The notes under the pieces: generated by a model
The model's input: only the letters and a program-made list of their open reading frames with translations
What the model was told of the DNA's origin: nothing
Database searches by the model: none
Source of the DNA: Victivallales bacterium
GTDB taxonomy: Bacteria; Verrucomicrobiota; Lentisphaeria; Oligosphaerales; Oligosphaeraceae
Direction of reading: 5' to 3'
Assembly: GCA_017615955.1 (NCBI GenBank)
Contig: JAFZZD010000471.1
Coordinates: 1 to 10,243, forward strand
Length of the DNA stretch: 10,243 nt
Translations under genes and position numbers: made by a program
Shown: positions 1 to 7,152 of the stretch, piece by piece
Position numbering within the stretch: position 1 is the first letter of the stretch
Layout: the number at the start of each line of letters is the position of its first letter

Positions 1-806
1 CTAACATATTCGGTCCTGCGTTCTTTGTTTCCAGTTAATGTATAAAATATGACTTTTAAGCCCCAAAGACATATACGCCACACAGAAGCATGTCTTATGA
101 ATGATTCATCAAAGTCTTTATTTGAAAGAAATGTTGCTGTCTGTGCATTGTCATTTTCGCCACTAACAAGAGATGCAGTTTCCCCATTTTGTCCCTTTTG
201 AAAAACAGTTATTCCTGTATGAAAATAAATGCCAGTTAACGAATTTGCAAAAATTACGTTGCGTGGCCTTTTATCCGCCCTATGGTAGATGTACAATTCA
301 TCAATGAGTTTCTTTGAGTACTCAATAAACGTCCAAGGACAATCTATCCATCCAAGGTAAGATTTATAATAGGATGTCTGCACGTCTTCAACCATATAAA
401 TACCATTTACATCAAGAGTTCCCCATAACTTTTCCAAACTGGCAATCTGATGCTTAAAATGGTGACTTCCGTCATCCAGAATAATATCAAATACACCATA
501 TTTTTGAGATATTTTTTCAAGAAATGCTGGGTCGCCTTGATCGCCAATTTCCACAAAACAATTCTGTTTCGGATCTTCATATTTCTTACATTTAGGATCA
601 ATGTCAATGCCAACTATTATGGAATCCTTGTGAAAATATGCCCTCCACATGGGCAACGAGCCACCTCTAAAGACTCCTATTTCTAAAAATTTTATGGGCT
701 TATCAACAAATTTGCTAAAATATAATTCATAGATATCAAAATAATTGTTCCACTTTATTGTGTCGTTCTCTTTTCTTGAAGTAAAGAATGCCTGAATTCT
801 ATTCAT
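1..806 (-). CDS. Class I SAM-dependent methyltransferase, MycE/TylF-like (3' end beyond window)
   Basis: The frame is open from an ATG at 806-804 to the left edge, giving 268 codons with no stop, so the C-terminus is missing. A Rossmann-type SAM site is visible: FLEIGVFRGGS at residues 40-50 (motif I), GIDIDP at 66-71 (end of strand 2) and DIILDDGSHH at 107-116. The DDGSH element and VEDVQTSYY at 139-147 are typical of the metal-dependent sugar O-methyltransferases of macrolide pathways (MycE, TylF/MycF relatives). The likely role is methylation of a sugar hydroxyl on a surface glycan or secondary metabolite; the substrate cannot be told. The gene is clearly more AT-rich than 1024-9512, which suggests separate ancestry. 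No Shine-Dalgarno is seen before the ATG, and a candidate promoter lies so close that the message could be nearly leaderless. The family call is firm, the specificity is not. Confidence 0.85.
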   Translation of the reverse strand, partial: MNRIQAFFTSRKENDTIKWNNYFDIYELYFSKFVDKPIKFLEIGVFRGGSLPMWRAYFHKDSIIVGIDIDPKCKKYEDPKQNCFVEIGDQGDPAFLEKISQKYGVFDIILDDGSHHFKHQIASLEKLWGTLDVNGIYMVEDVQTSYYKSYLGWIDCPWTFIEYSKKLIDELYIYHRADKRPRNVIFANSLTGIYFHTGITVFQKGQNGETASLVSGENDNAQTATFLSNKDFDESFIRHASVWRICLWGLKVIFYTLTGNKERRTEYV

Positions 807-815
807 AACCGCATT

Positions 816-843
816 ATTAAACTATTTCTAGTTAACTTGACAA
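816..843 (-). promoter_or_regulatory. Candidate sigma70-type promoter for the methyltransferase
   Basis: On the minus strand TTGTCA (843-838) and TTTAAT (821-816) are separated by 16 bp. Transcription would begin near 809, only a few bases before the ATG at 806, so the transcript would have almost no leader. The region is AT-rich, so chance matches are likely. Confidence 0.35.
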
Positions 844-954
844 TGCCGATTTCATAATCGTTTTCATAACAGGACATACCATACTCACTTTCTGTAAATC
901 ATCAATAACGGAAATAGTAATATTATATGAGGCTACTTATTTTAGTTTATGCCA

Positions 955-982
955 TTGCCTAAAATCAGGCAGATATTATAAT
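955..982 (+). promoter_or_regulatory. Candidate sigma70-type promoter for the GH95-like gene
   Basis: TTGCCT (955-960) and a consensus TATAAT (977-982) are separated by 16 bp. The start would fall near 989, giving a leader of about 35 nt before the ATG at 1024. A short inverted repeat, TGCCT (956-960) and AGGCA (967-971) around a 6-bp centre, covers the -35 box and part of the spacer, a position where a repressor could act; the arms are only 5 bp, so this may be chance. Confidence 0.5.
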
Positions 983-1023
983 ACACAGCATTTTCGGCAA
1001 TCATATCAACAAGACAGGAATCC

Positions 1024-3591
1024 ATGCAGAAAAAGAACACTTTTGACGGAGTGAAGCGCGCTGCCTCACACACATTGTACATGCACACAAGCCCCACACA
1101 GTGGGCAAATGGCCTTGCCATTGGAAACGGGCAATACGGCGGCCTGCTGTTCGAACCGCAGGACACTGTGCTGGAATACGCTTTCACGCGGCTCGACCTG
1201 TGGAAAAGGCATCTGGTGGGTCCAAAGAGACTGCCTTTAAGCAAGTTCAAGCAGCTGATGAAGAAAAGCACGGATGCGCTGCTGGAGGAAATCAACAAGG
1301 AATTCCATGACACGGAACGCCCAGGCTTCAAGCCAGGCGGACGCCTGCGCATCAACCTGGAGGCATGGGGCCTTTCCCACGCGGTCACCCTCTTTGACAA
1401 GCGCATGGAAATGGACATTGCAAAAGGCGAGGTTCGAGGCAGCTACGAGCTCGCCAGCAAGGCATCAAAATGGACCGCACTCACATCCCCAGACGACGAC
1501 ATCACCGCAATACATGTGGAGGACACATATCTGCACTATCTGTGCCGCTTCCCATACAGGCAACGCGTGGAACTGTACAGGCTGGAGGATCCAGAGGCCC
1601 GCATCCTTGAGAACGGCGTGACCGAGGATGGCATCGCATACATCATATTCGACTTCAATGAGGAGCTGAAGGCCATCGCCGCCTTCACCGTTGATGGACG
1701 TCCATTCAAGGTCGCGAAAAACTGCGAGCCAGGCCATGCCGCAGTGGATGTTTCCCTGAACTACGAATACTCCGCGCTGGACATGCTTCAAAGCAGCATG
1801 GAGGCAGGCAAGGACGCATACAACAATACGCCGCCGCCAAAACTCAAATACGATGTATTCCACACTCTGATTGTGGATGTGGAAGGCACCAAGGGCGACC
1901 TGCTTCACCTGGCAAGGGAAAAACTGCTTGCGGCAAAGAAGGAAGGCTTCTCCTCAATCCAGAAGCGCAACCAGAATTGGTGGAGGGCATTCTGGAAAAA
2001 GAGCGGCATCGCCTTGGAAAATCCCGCGTTGGAGGGACTTTGGTACAGCAATCTCTACCAGATGGCATGCACATCCCGCGGCGATGTGGCACCTGGTCTG
2101 TTCGGTCTCTGGAACGCTGAGGCGGCGGCACCATGGTCGGGCGACTACCACGGCAACATCAACTTCGCCATGTATGCCTGGCCGCTTTTCGCAATCAACC
2201 ATCCAGAGCTGCACCAATGCGTGTTCAAGACGCTTGAATCCTGGTTCCCAAATATGCGCAAGGAAACCAAGGAGGCATTTGGCGTGGACGAATTGCGCTT
2301 CCCGCAGGCAACTGGCCCAGAGGGCCGCGAGATGTCCCGCGGCCATTACCGCACCATGCGCTGCTCCACCGGTTTCTATGCGGACCATTTCATCAAGTGG
2401 CATCAGTATGACCCAGACCCAGAACGCCTCCGCAATGAAATACTGCCCATCCTCGAATCTGCCGCAAGATACTATTTCCTTTACTGCGACGTGGGAGAGA
2501 ACGGACGCCTTTGGATCGGACCATCCTGGGCGCCGGAGCAAGGCGTGTTCCCCGCCTGGAACACTGGGAACGACCTGGCTTTGTTCAAGGAACTTTTCCA
2601 GGCGGTGGTGGACTTCAACAAGGAACTGGGGCAGATGAGTCCCACAGCCAAGAAGGCGCAGAAAATGCTGGACTTGTTCCCAGACTATCCTGCAAAAGAC
2701 GGCGAATTCATAGCATCAGCCAGCGAAAAGGGGCGCACCCTGCTCTGCCATCCAAGCTATCTTGCTAATGTCATGCCCGCAGAGGACATCGATGCGGACT
2801 CGCCTATCGCAAATGTGGCGTTGAAGACCATGCGCGAGCATCTGGACCATACATTCAGAAAGAGCTTCCAGGGCAAGGTCGGCGTTGCATGCGACCTGAC
2901 TGGCGGCTGGCTTTTCGACATCGCTGTCAAGATGAGAGATGCGGAATATGCTGAAACCATGCTGCATACAGTGCTGATCAGGGACTTCATCAAGTCCAAT
3001 GGCATGTTCAGCGCAGGTCCAGGCGGCGTGTTCAAGTCCATTGCGGAGAAGCGCCGCAAGTACAATGTGCCGCAGGCGCAGCCACACGCGCTTCTGGGGC
3101 AGATGAACACCGTGCAAGGCCGCGCCGAGGCAATGAGCATGATTCAGAACGCGGGCGCACTGCTTTTCGGCGTCATGGAAGCCATGCTACAGAGCCATGG
3201 CAGGCAACTCAAGTTGTTCCCTGTGCCGCTGCCGTCGCTGGGTGGCAAATGCTCATTCCACAATCTTGCCGCCGTTGGCGGCCTTGAGGTTTCCGCCGCA
3301 AAGGACAAGAAGGGCATACGCTGGTTCAAGATCAAGTGCGGAAAGTACGCCTGGAACGGAACCGTCAGGTTCTTTGACCAGAGCACGGCAAAGGCTTTTG
3401 GCAAAACGCTGCCCAAAATCGGCGAAAACACATACAGCCTCTCGCTGAAGCCAGGCGAAGTCTTCCAGTGGCGCAGACCAGGTGCAACGCCAGACGAGGC
3501 AGCCGTGCCAGTCCACGCCAAGGGTGTGCGCTCCTACGGCAAGGACTGCCCAATCACATACGGCGAAAAAAAGGCATACTACGAAAGTTGA
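1024..3591 (+). CDS. GH95-like glycoside hydrolase (alpha-L-fucosidase family fold), no signal peptide
   Basis: This 855-residue protein has the size and order of landmarks of family GH95: an N-terminal beta domain with the NGLAIGNG signature (29-36), GLWN (361-364), the barrel motif DYHGNINFAMYAWP (374-387), WAPEQ (502-506), MLQSH (721-725) and a C-terminal beta domain from about 730. Known GH95 enzymes hydrolyse alpha-1,2-fucosyl or galactosyl links by inversion, using a Glu acid and an Asn base assisted by an Asp. Here Asn378, Asn380 and Glu505 match the asparagines and the acid. The Asp normally found in the QIDGNFG motif is not present: aligned from MLQSH, that place holds Gln708-Asn709. 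The substrate may differ, or activity may be altered. The N-terminus (MQKKNTFDG) shows no signal peptide, so the enzyme looks cytoplasmic. The start is supported by AGGA at 1016-1019. The next gene converges on it, so it appears to be transcribed alone. Confidence 0.82.
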   Translation: MQKKNTFDGVKRAASHTLYMHTSPTQWANGLAIGNGQYGGLLFEPQDTVLEYAFTRLDLWKRHLVGPKRLPLSKFKQLMKKSTDALLEEINKEFHDTERPGFKPGGRLRINLEAWGLSHAVTLFDKRMEMDIAKGEVRGSYELASKASKWTALTSPDDDITAIHVEDTYLHYLCRFPYRQRVELYRLEDPEARILENGVTEDGIAYIIFDFNEELKAIAAFTVDGRPFKVAKNCEPGHAAVDVSLNYEYSALDMLQSSMEAGKDAYNNTPPPKLKYDVFHTLIVDVEGTKGDLLHLAREKLLAAKKEGFSSIQKRNQNWWRAFWKKSGIALENPALEGLWYSNLYQMACTSRGDVAPGLFGLWNAEAAAPWSGDYHGNINFAMYAWPLFAINHPELHQCVFKTLESWFPNMRKETKEAFGVDELRFPQATGPEGREMSRGHYRTMRCSTGFYADHFIKWHQYDPDPERLRNEILPILESAARYYFLYCDVGENGRLWIGPSWAPEQGVFPAWNTGNDLALFKELFQAVVDFNKELGQMSPTAKKAQKMLDLFPDYPAKDGEFIASASEKGRTLLCHPSYLANVMPAEDIDADSPIANVALKTMREHLDHTFRKSFQGKVGVACDLTGGWLFDIAVKMRDAEYAETMLHTVLIRDFIKSNGMFSAGPGGVFKSIAEKRRKYNVPQAQPHALLGQMNTVQGRAEAMSMIQNAGALLFGVMEAMLQSHGRQLKLFPVPLPSLGGKCSFHNLAAVGGLEVSAAKDKKGIRWFKIKCGKYAWNGTVRFFDQSTAKAFGKTLPKIGENTYSLSLKPGEVFQWRRPGATPDEAAVPVHAKGVRSYGKDCPITYGEKKAYYES

Positions 3592-3625
3592 TTTTTACCA
3601 CATAATGAAAGCAACGCACATTTCT

Positions 3626-3710
3626 GAAATTTGACCGATTGGAATTCGGAAATTTGACCGATTGGAATTCGGAAATTTGACCGATTGGAATTCGGAAATT
3701 TGACCGATTG
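3626..3710. repeat. 23-bp tandem repeat, three full copies plus 16 bp
   Basis: The unit begins GAAATTTGACCGATTG and ends GAATTCG. Full copies lie at 3626-3648, 3649-3671 and 3672-3694 and appear identical; a fourth stops after 16 bp at 3710, followed by TCCCCG. Each full unit contains the palindromes AAATTT and GAATTC. The array starts 35 bp after the GH95-like stop, in a convergent intergenic region. There are no spacers, so it is not a CRISPR array. Confidence 0.95.
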
Positions 3711-3780
3711 TCCCCGTTTTCATTGAGCATCTTGGCCATTCTTAAGCCTTTTTATGGAAAGCAACACTGTTATCTCGCAT

Positions 3781-3813
3781 AGTGAGTATAGCCCCATAAA
3801 TCAGCCGCTCACT
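3781..3813. repeat. Short inverted repeat AGTGAG / CTCACT
   Basis: AGTGAG (3781-3786) and CTCACT (3808-3813) are perfect inverted arms around a 21-nt loop. It lies just before the stronger hairpin at 3824-3862. It may contribute to termination, or be chance given only 6 bp. Confidence 0.35.
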
Positions 3814-3823
3814 TTTTCCATTC

Positions 3824-3862
3824 GCTATGTTCCCCAAGAGGGTAGGCAATGGGGAACATAGC
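3824..3862. terminator. Perfect 12-bp-stem hairpin; candidate bidirectional terminator and copy 1 of a shared loop motif
   Basis: GCTATGTTCCCC (3824-3835) and GGGGAACATAGC (3851-3862) are perfect inverted arms around a 15-nt loop, AAGAGGGTAGGCAAT. It lies between convergent genes: 233 bp after the GH95-like stop and 38 bp beyond the kinase stop. On the plus strand it is followed by ATTTTC, a weak T-tract; the minus strand has no T-run, so classical intrinsic termination is uncertain. The loop sequence recurs at 9639-9651 and, on the other strand, near 9847-9861. Confidence 0.6.
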
Positions 3863-3899
3863 ATTTTCATAATGCAGCCGCATATTTTTCCTATGCCCA

Positions 3900-4769
3900 C
3901 TAGTCCAGCATAGATATTACAATCCACATGAAGTCCAGTTCCTGGACTATCATATCCTTGTCCTTGAGATGCCACCATTCACGCATCCAGGCGAAGCGCA
4001 GAGCCACGATGTATTTCAGCAGCATATTTTCAGCAAATGGAGGCAGCTTGAGTTCATTTAGGAAAGCACTTGCCATCGGTGCGGAGAGCCAGTCTGGATT
4101 ATCCACTCCAATGCAACCCAGCAAGTTCGCCGCATCGTAGCAGATTGGCTTTGGACCGCAGAATTCCCAGTCGATGACCGCATTTATGCACTTGTCACCC
4201 CAGAGTATGTTGCCTGGATGGAAATCCCCATGGGAGAACACAAGCGGCAGTACGACTTCATCCTCGCGCTTCAACTTCAATGAGGCTAGCACATCGCCCA
4301 AATCACCATGCAAGGCAGGATGCTCCTTTTCAAGAACGTGCATAAGGCGGTGGATATAATCGGTCACATAGAAGGGATGCTCCTGGCATTTATACTGCAT
4401 TATGCCCTTTAGAAAACGCGCCGCCTCAATTCCGCGCCATGCCTCCAGCGCATAACTGTCCCGAGGCAATTCATTGCAAGGCACATACTTTCGGCATTGC
4501 CAGAAAAGGCCATGGTCATATATACCAAAGTGCCCTTCCCTGGTGCGCATCCACCTCACAACCTTTTCATTGCCAGCCTCAAACAGGTCCTCCAGCATTT
4601 CGGCCTGACGTATGCGCCTTGACGAGGCGGGCAAGTCCACGCCCTCTACAACATAACATTCGCCACTATCCAGCGACTTGAATACATTGCGCCTGACAAA
4701 GCGGTTGGGACTGCCTGAAACAGGCAGCCCTGCCTCCTCAAATACCCCGTCTAGCCAATGCTCTATCAT
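3900..4769 (-). CDS. APH-fold kinase (aminoglycoside/choline phosphotransferase family), substrate unknown
   Basis: The 289-residue product has the catalytic loop SHGDFHPGN with Asp182 as the likely catalytic base and IDWE with Asp200 as the likely metal ligand, both hallmarks of the APH family (small-molecule kinases related to choline kinase, homoserine kinase II and aminoglycoside kinases). The N-lobe (residues 1 to about 80) matches the family less clearly. I chose the ATG at 4769: the frame stays open to 4871, but those upstream codons cover a cluster of hairpins and give no domain-like sequence. No Shine-Dalgarno is visible, and a TATAAT sits immediately before the ATG. It follows gltA by 111 bp on the same strand and may be read from the same message. 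Nothing specifically points to antibiotic resistance; a metabolic substrate is at least as likely. Confidence 0.82.
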   Translation of the reverse strand: MIEHWLDGVFEEAGLPVSGSPNRFVRRNVFKSLDSGECYVVEGVDLPASSRRIRQAEMLEDLFEAGNEKVVRWMRTREGHFGIYDHGLFWQCRKYVPCNELPRDSYALEAWRGIEAARFLKGIMQYKCQEHPFYVTDYIHRLMHVLEKEHPALHGDLGDVLASLKLKREDEVVLPLVFSHGDFHPGNILWGDKCINAVIDWEFCGPKPICYDAANLLGCIGVDNPDWLSAPMASAFLNELKLPPFAENMLLKYIVALRFAWMREWWHLKDKDMIVQELDFMWIVISMLD

Positions 4770-4779
4770 AATTATACCA

Positions 4780-4874
4780 ACAGTGGACAGTTCTGTGCGC
4801 GGGCATTTTTGCCCGCGTTTAGAATGCAAAGCTCTATCCGCAGCTTTCGCTGTGGACACCCAACTGTCCACTGT
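4780..4874. repeat. 13-bp perfect inverted repeat enclosing several hairpins
   Basis: ACAGTGGACAGTT (4780-4792) and AACTGTCCACTGT (4862-4874) are perfect inverted arms. Between them lie the hairpin at 4798-4817 and AAAGCT (4828-4833) paired with AGCTTT (4842-4847). The right arm also overlaps a second pairing, CTGTGGACA (4850-4858) with TGTCCACAG (4872-4880), so two folds exclude each other. The block fills the gap between gltA and the kinase gene. Confidence 0.75.
4798..4817 (-). terminator. GC-rich 8-bp hairpin downstream of gltA
   Basis: CGCGGGCA (4798-4805) and TGCCCGCG (4810-4817) pair perfectly around a TTTT loop. It lies 64 bp after the gltA stop. On the minus strand the stem is followed by CACAG rather than a T-run, so it may be a transcript 3'-end stabiliser or attenuator rather than a full terminator; the T-tract (TTT) is on the plus-strand side. 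Confidence 0.45.
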
Positions 4875-4880
4875 CCACAG

Positions 4881-6230
4881 TTAGTTTGTGGTTCCGCTCA
4901 CCACGTCAATCCATTCCTGCGGCAGCTGGCGCTTTGGCGGGCCAACATAGATCTGGCGTGGGCGCACAATGCGGTTGTCCGCGCCATCGTGCATTTCCAG
5001 ATACTGCGCAATCCAGCCAGGAAGACGCCCGATTGCGAACATGACTGTGAACATGTTCACGGGAATGCCCATTGCATGATATGACAGGCCAGTATAGAAA
5101 TCCACATTGGGATACAGATTGCGCTGCTGGAAATACGGATCGTTCATGGCCGCCTCCTCCAGTTTCGCCGCGATGTCATACAAAGGATCACGCACGTTCA
5201 AGTGTTCCTGCAAGCTGATGCACACGCGCCTGGCTATCTTGGCGCGCGGGTCGTAGGACTTGTAGATCCTGTGTCCGAAGCCCATCAGCCTGAAAGGATC
5301 ATCTTTGTCCTTGGCCTTCTCAATCACCCTCTCCACAGTGAGCGAGGGATCATCGTGCATTCTCTGCAGCATCTCAATCACCTTCTGATTGGCGCCGCCG
5401 TGCTTGGTGCCCCACAGGGCGCTGACACCAGCGGAAATGGACGCATACAGATTTGCGTCCGAAGAACCAACCGCCTTAACAACAGAGGTGGAGCAGTTCT
5501 GGCCGTGGTCCGCATGCAGCACCAGCAGCTTGTTCAGCTGCTTCGCCACAAAGGGGTCTGGCTCATAGCCATTCACAGGCGTGTAGAACATCATGTTCAG
5601 CAGATTGTCGCAATACTTCAAATCAGGGCGGGGATACACGATTGGATGCCCCTTCATCTTCTTGTATGCGAATGCCGCGATTGTACGCACCTTGGACAGC
5701 AGCCTGGTGACCGTGATATCGATTGCCTCATTGGGGTTGGAGGTCATTTCAGGATAGAATGTGGACAGCGACACCACCATGGCCGACAGCATGGCCATGG
5801 GATGCGCATGTTCAGGAAACAGGCTGAAGAAGTGGCACATGTCCTCATGCAGCATGGAATGCGTGTTCATCAGCTGACTGAAGTTCTTGCGCTCTTCGCG
5901 GCTAGGCAGGAAGCCATGCACCAGCAGATACGCCACATCTAGGAATGAGCAATGCTCCGCCAAATCCTCAATGGAATATCCACGATGCCACAATACGCCC
6001 TTCTCGCCATCTATGAACGTGATGTTGCTCTCGCAAGCGCCCGTGTTGGCATAGCCAGGGTCATACGAAATCACACCGGTATCCTGCCTCAGCGTGCGCA
6101 TGTCAAGACCGCGCTCGCCCTGGCTGCCCACCAGCACAGGTATGTCATACTCCTTGCCATCCAGCACCAACTTGGCATTTCCTTCCTCCTTAATGCAGGC
6201 GCTGGTTTCATTTCCCTTTGCGTAAATCAT
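4881..6230 (-). CDS. gltA: Citrate synthase, type II (hexameric Gram-negative type)
   Basis: Condenses oxaloacetate and acetyl-CoA to citrate at entry to the TCA cycle in the cytoplasm. The 449-residue protein matches E. coli GltA along its length, including the N-terminal beta domain (LVLDGKEYDIPVL), SCES-like GACESNITFIDG, LLSKV and the C-terminal RPRQIYVG. The catalytic residues are present: His277 in GTKHGGANQ, His320 in GFGHRIYKSYDPR and Asp377 in NVDFYTG. These correspond to His264, His305 and Asp362 of the E. coli enzyme. Length and the type II N-terminal domain favour citrate synthase over the shorter 2-methylcitrate synthases. The ATG at 6230 lies 10 bp after the stop of the dehydrogenase gene, so they are almost surely cotranscribed; its ribosome site is weak. 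A cluster of hairpins starts right after the TAA. Confidence 0.95.
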   Translation of the reverse strand: MIYAKGNETSACIKEEGNAKLVLDGKEYDIPVLVGSQGERGLDMRTLRQDTGVISYDPGYANTGACESNITFIDGEKGVLWHRGYSIEDLAEHCSFLDVAYLLVHGFLPSREERKNFSQLMNTHSMLHEDMCHFFSLFPEHAHPMAMLSAMVVSLSTFYPEMTSNPNEAIDITVTRLLSKVRTIAAFAYKKMKGHPIVYPRPDLKYCDNLLNMMFYTPVNGYEPDPFVAKQLNKLLVLHADHGQNCSTSVVKAVGSSDANLYASISAGVSALWGTKHGGANQKVIEMLQRMHDDPSLTVERVIEKAKDKDDPFRLMGFGHRIYKSYDPRAKIARRVCISLQEHLNVRDPLYDIAAKLEEAAMNDPYFQQRNLYPNVDFYTGLSYHAMGIPVNMFTVMFAIGRLPGWIAQYLEMHDGADNRIVRPRQIYVGPPKRQLPQEWIDVVSGTTN

Positions 6231-6240
6231 AAGCTGTATC

Positions 6241-7146
6241 TCACAATTGTCTTAAAAAGTCATCTATGTACAAATCCAGATAATCGGGTGAAATGGCGGA
6301 GGCATGGGGCATCCGCCACAATCGCTGGCAGCATCGCAGTCGTGTCTCCATTGGCAGTGGTTCCTCCTCAAACACGTCCAGGCACGCAGCCGACAGCTTG
6401 CCCTGCTCCAATGCATCCACCAGTGCCTCCTGGTCCAGCACCATTCCGCGGCCGATGTTCACCACTGTGGCATGCCTCGGCAGCTTTGCCAGCATCGCCT
6501 TGTCCACGAAATGCCTGTTTTCATCGGTGCCAGGCAAGGCAATCACCAGATGGTCCGTCTTTGGCAGGACAGAGTCCAGCTCCTCCAAACCAACGCATCC
6601 CTGCCCTGCCCTGTGCCTGACGCCAATCACATTCACGCCCAGCGGCAGCAGCAGCTTCTCAATATGCCTGCCTATGTTGCCATAGCCCAATATGGTCACG
6701 GTGCTGCCCCGCAATGGCCTCATCTCCGCGGCCAGTTGCGGGCGTGGCCATTCCTCCTTCGCCAGTTGCGTCACTGCTGGCAGTATTCCGCGGCACATTC
6801 CCAGCAGGAAGCCCAGCACAGTCTCGCTTATGAGAATGCCATGGAACTGACCATACATCATGCGCAGACCAGCTGGCGGCGTTATCTTGAAGTAATCACG
6901 GCCAGCAGCTGGCGTTGACAGCAGCTTCAGCCGTGATGCCCTTTCCAACCACTCCTGCTTGAAACGCCACACCATTGTGCAGTCAGCCTGTGGCAGTGCC
7001 TCCAGGAATGCAGCCTCGCTGCGGCAGACATTGACTGCCACGCCTGGCAAACTGTCCCGCAGCCGCTGCGCCTGCCTGTCGGAAATCTGCCAGGAAGGCA
7101 CCACGTCATGCTGCAAAAAAACAGCTATGTTACTTAATTTTTCCAT
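6241..7146 (-). CDS. D-isomer specific 2-hydroxyacid dehydrogenase, NAD(P)-dependent
   Basis: This 301-residue oxidoreductase interconverts a 2-oxoacid and its D-2-hydroxyacid. The Rossmann motif GYGNIGRHIE lies in the middle, followed by NIGRGMVLDQEAL, CLDVFEEEPLP and MPHASAISP. The catalytic triad of the family is intact: Arg233, Glu262 and His281. The substrate-binding N-terminal domain (about 1-100) is divergent, and the protein is slightly short for the family (commonly 310-340), closest in general look to the glyoxylate/hydroxypyruvate reductase branch, but the substrate cannot be read from the sequence. The ATG at 7146 lies 6 bp after the deacetylase stop and the stop lies 10 bp before gltA, so it is an internal operon gene. 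Confidence 0.9.
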   Translation of the reverse strand: MEKLSNIAVFLQHDVVPSWQISDRQAQRLRDSLPGVAVNVCRSEAAFLEALPQADCTMVWRFKQEWLERASRLKLLSTPAAGRDYFKITPPAGLRMMYGQFHGILISETVLGFLLGMCRGILPAVTQLAKEEWPRPQLAAEMRPLRGSTVTILGYGNIGRHIEKLLLPLGVNVIGVRHRAGQGCVGLEELDSVLPKTDHLVIALPGTDENRHFVDKAMLAKLPRHATVVNIGRGMVLDQEALVDALEQGKLSAACLDVFEEEPLPMETRLRCCQRLWRMPHASAISPDYLDLYIDDFLRQL

Positions 7147-7152
7147 CTTGAA

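Noticed and set aside
450..686. Plus-strand open frame of 78 codons opposite the methyltransferase, and a minus-strand one of 68 codons at 407-613
   Set aside because: Both are shadows of the methyltransferase frame, which carries the SAM-binding motifs.
837..864. Plus-strand TTGACA at 837-842 as a second promoter toward the GH95-like gene
   Set aside because: No acceptable -10 box lies 16-18 bp downstream, and the site at 955-982 is better placed.
1871..2638. Plus-strand open frame of 255 codons inside the GH95-like gene, with another of 195 codons opposite it (1954-2541)
   Set aside because: Both are frame shadows; the GH95-like frame carries the catalytic motifs across this segment.
3626..3710. 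CRISPR array
   Set aside because: Units are directly adjacent with no spacers, and no cas gene is present.
4770..4871. Upstream extension of the kinase by 34 residues
   Set aside because: The added codons run through the hairpin cluster and encode nothing like the family N-lobe.
5202..5942. Plus-strand open frame of 246 codons opposite gltA
   Set aside because: Antisense to a gene with all catalytic residues; no domain is recognisable in the translation.
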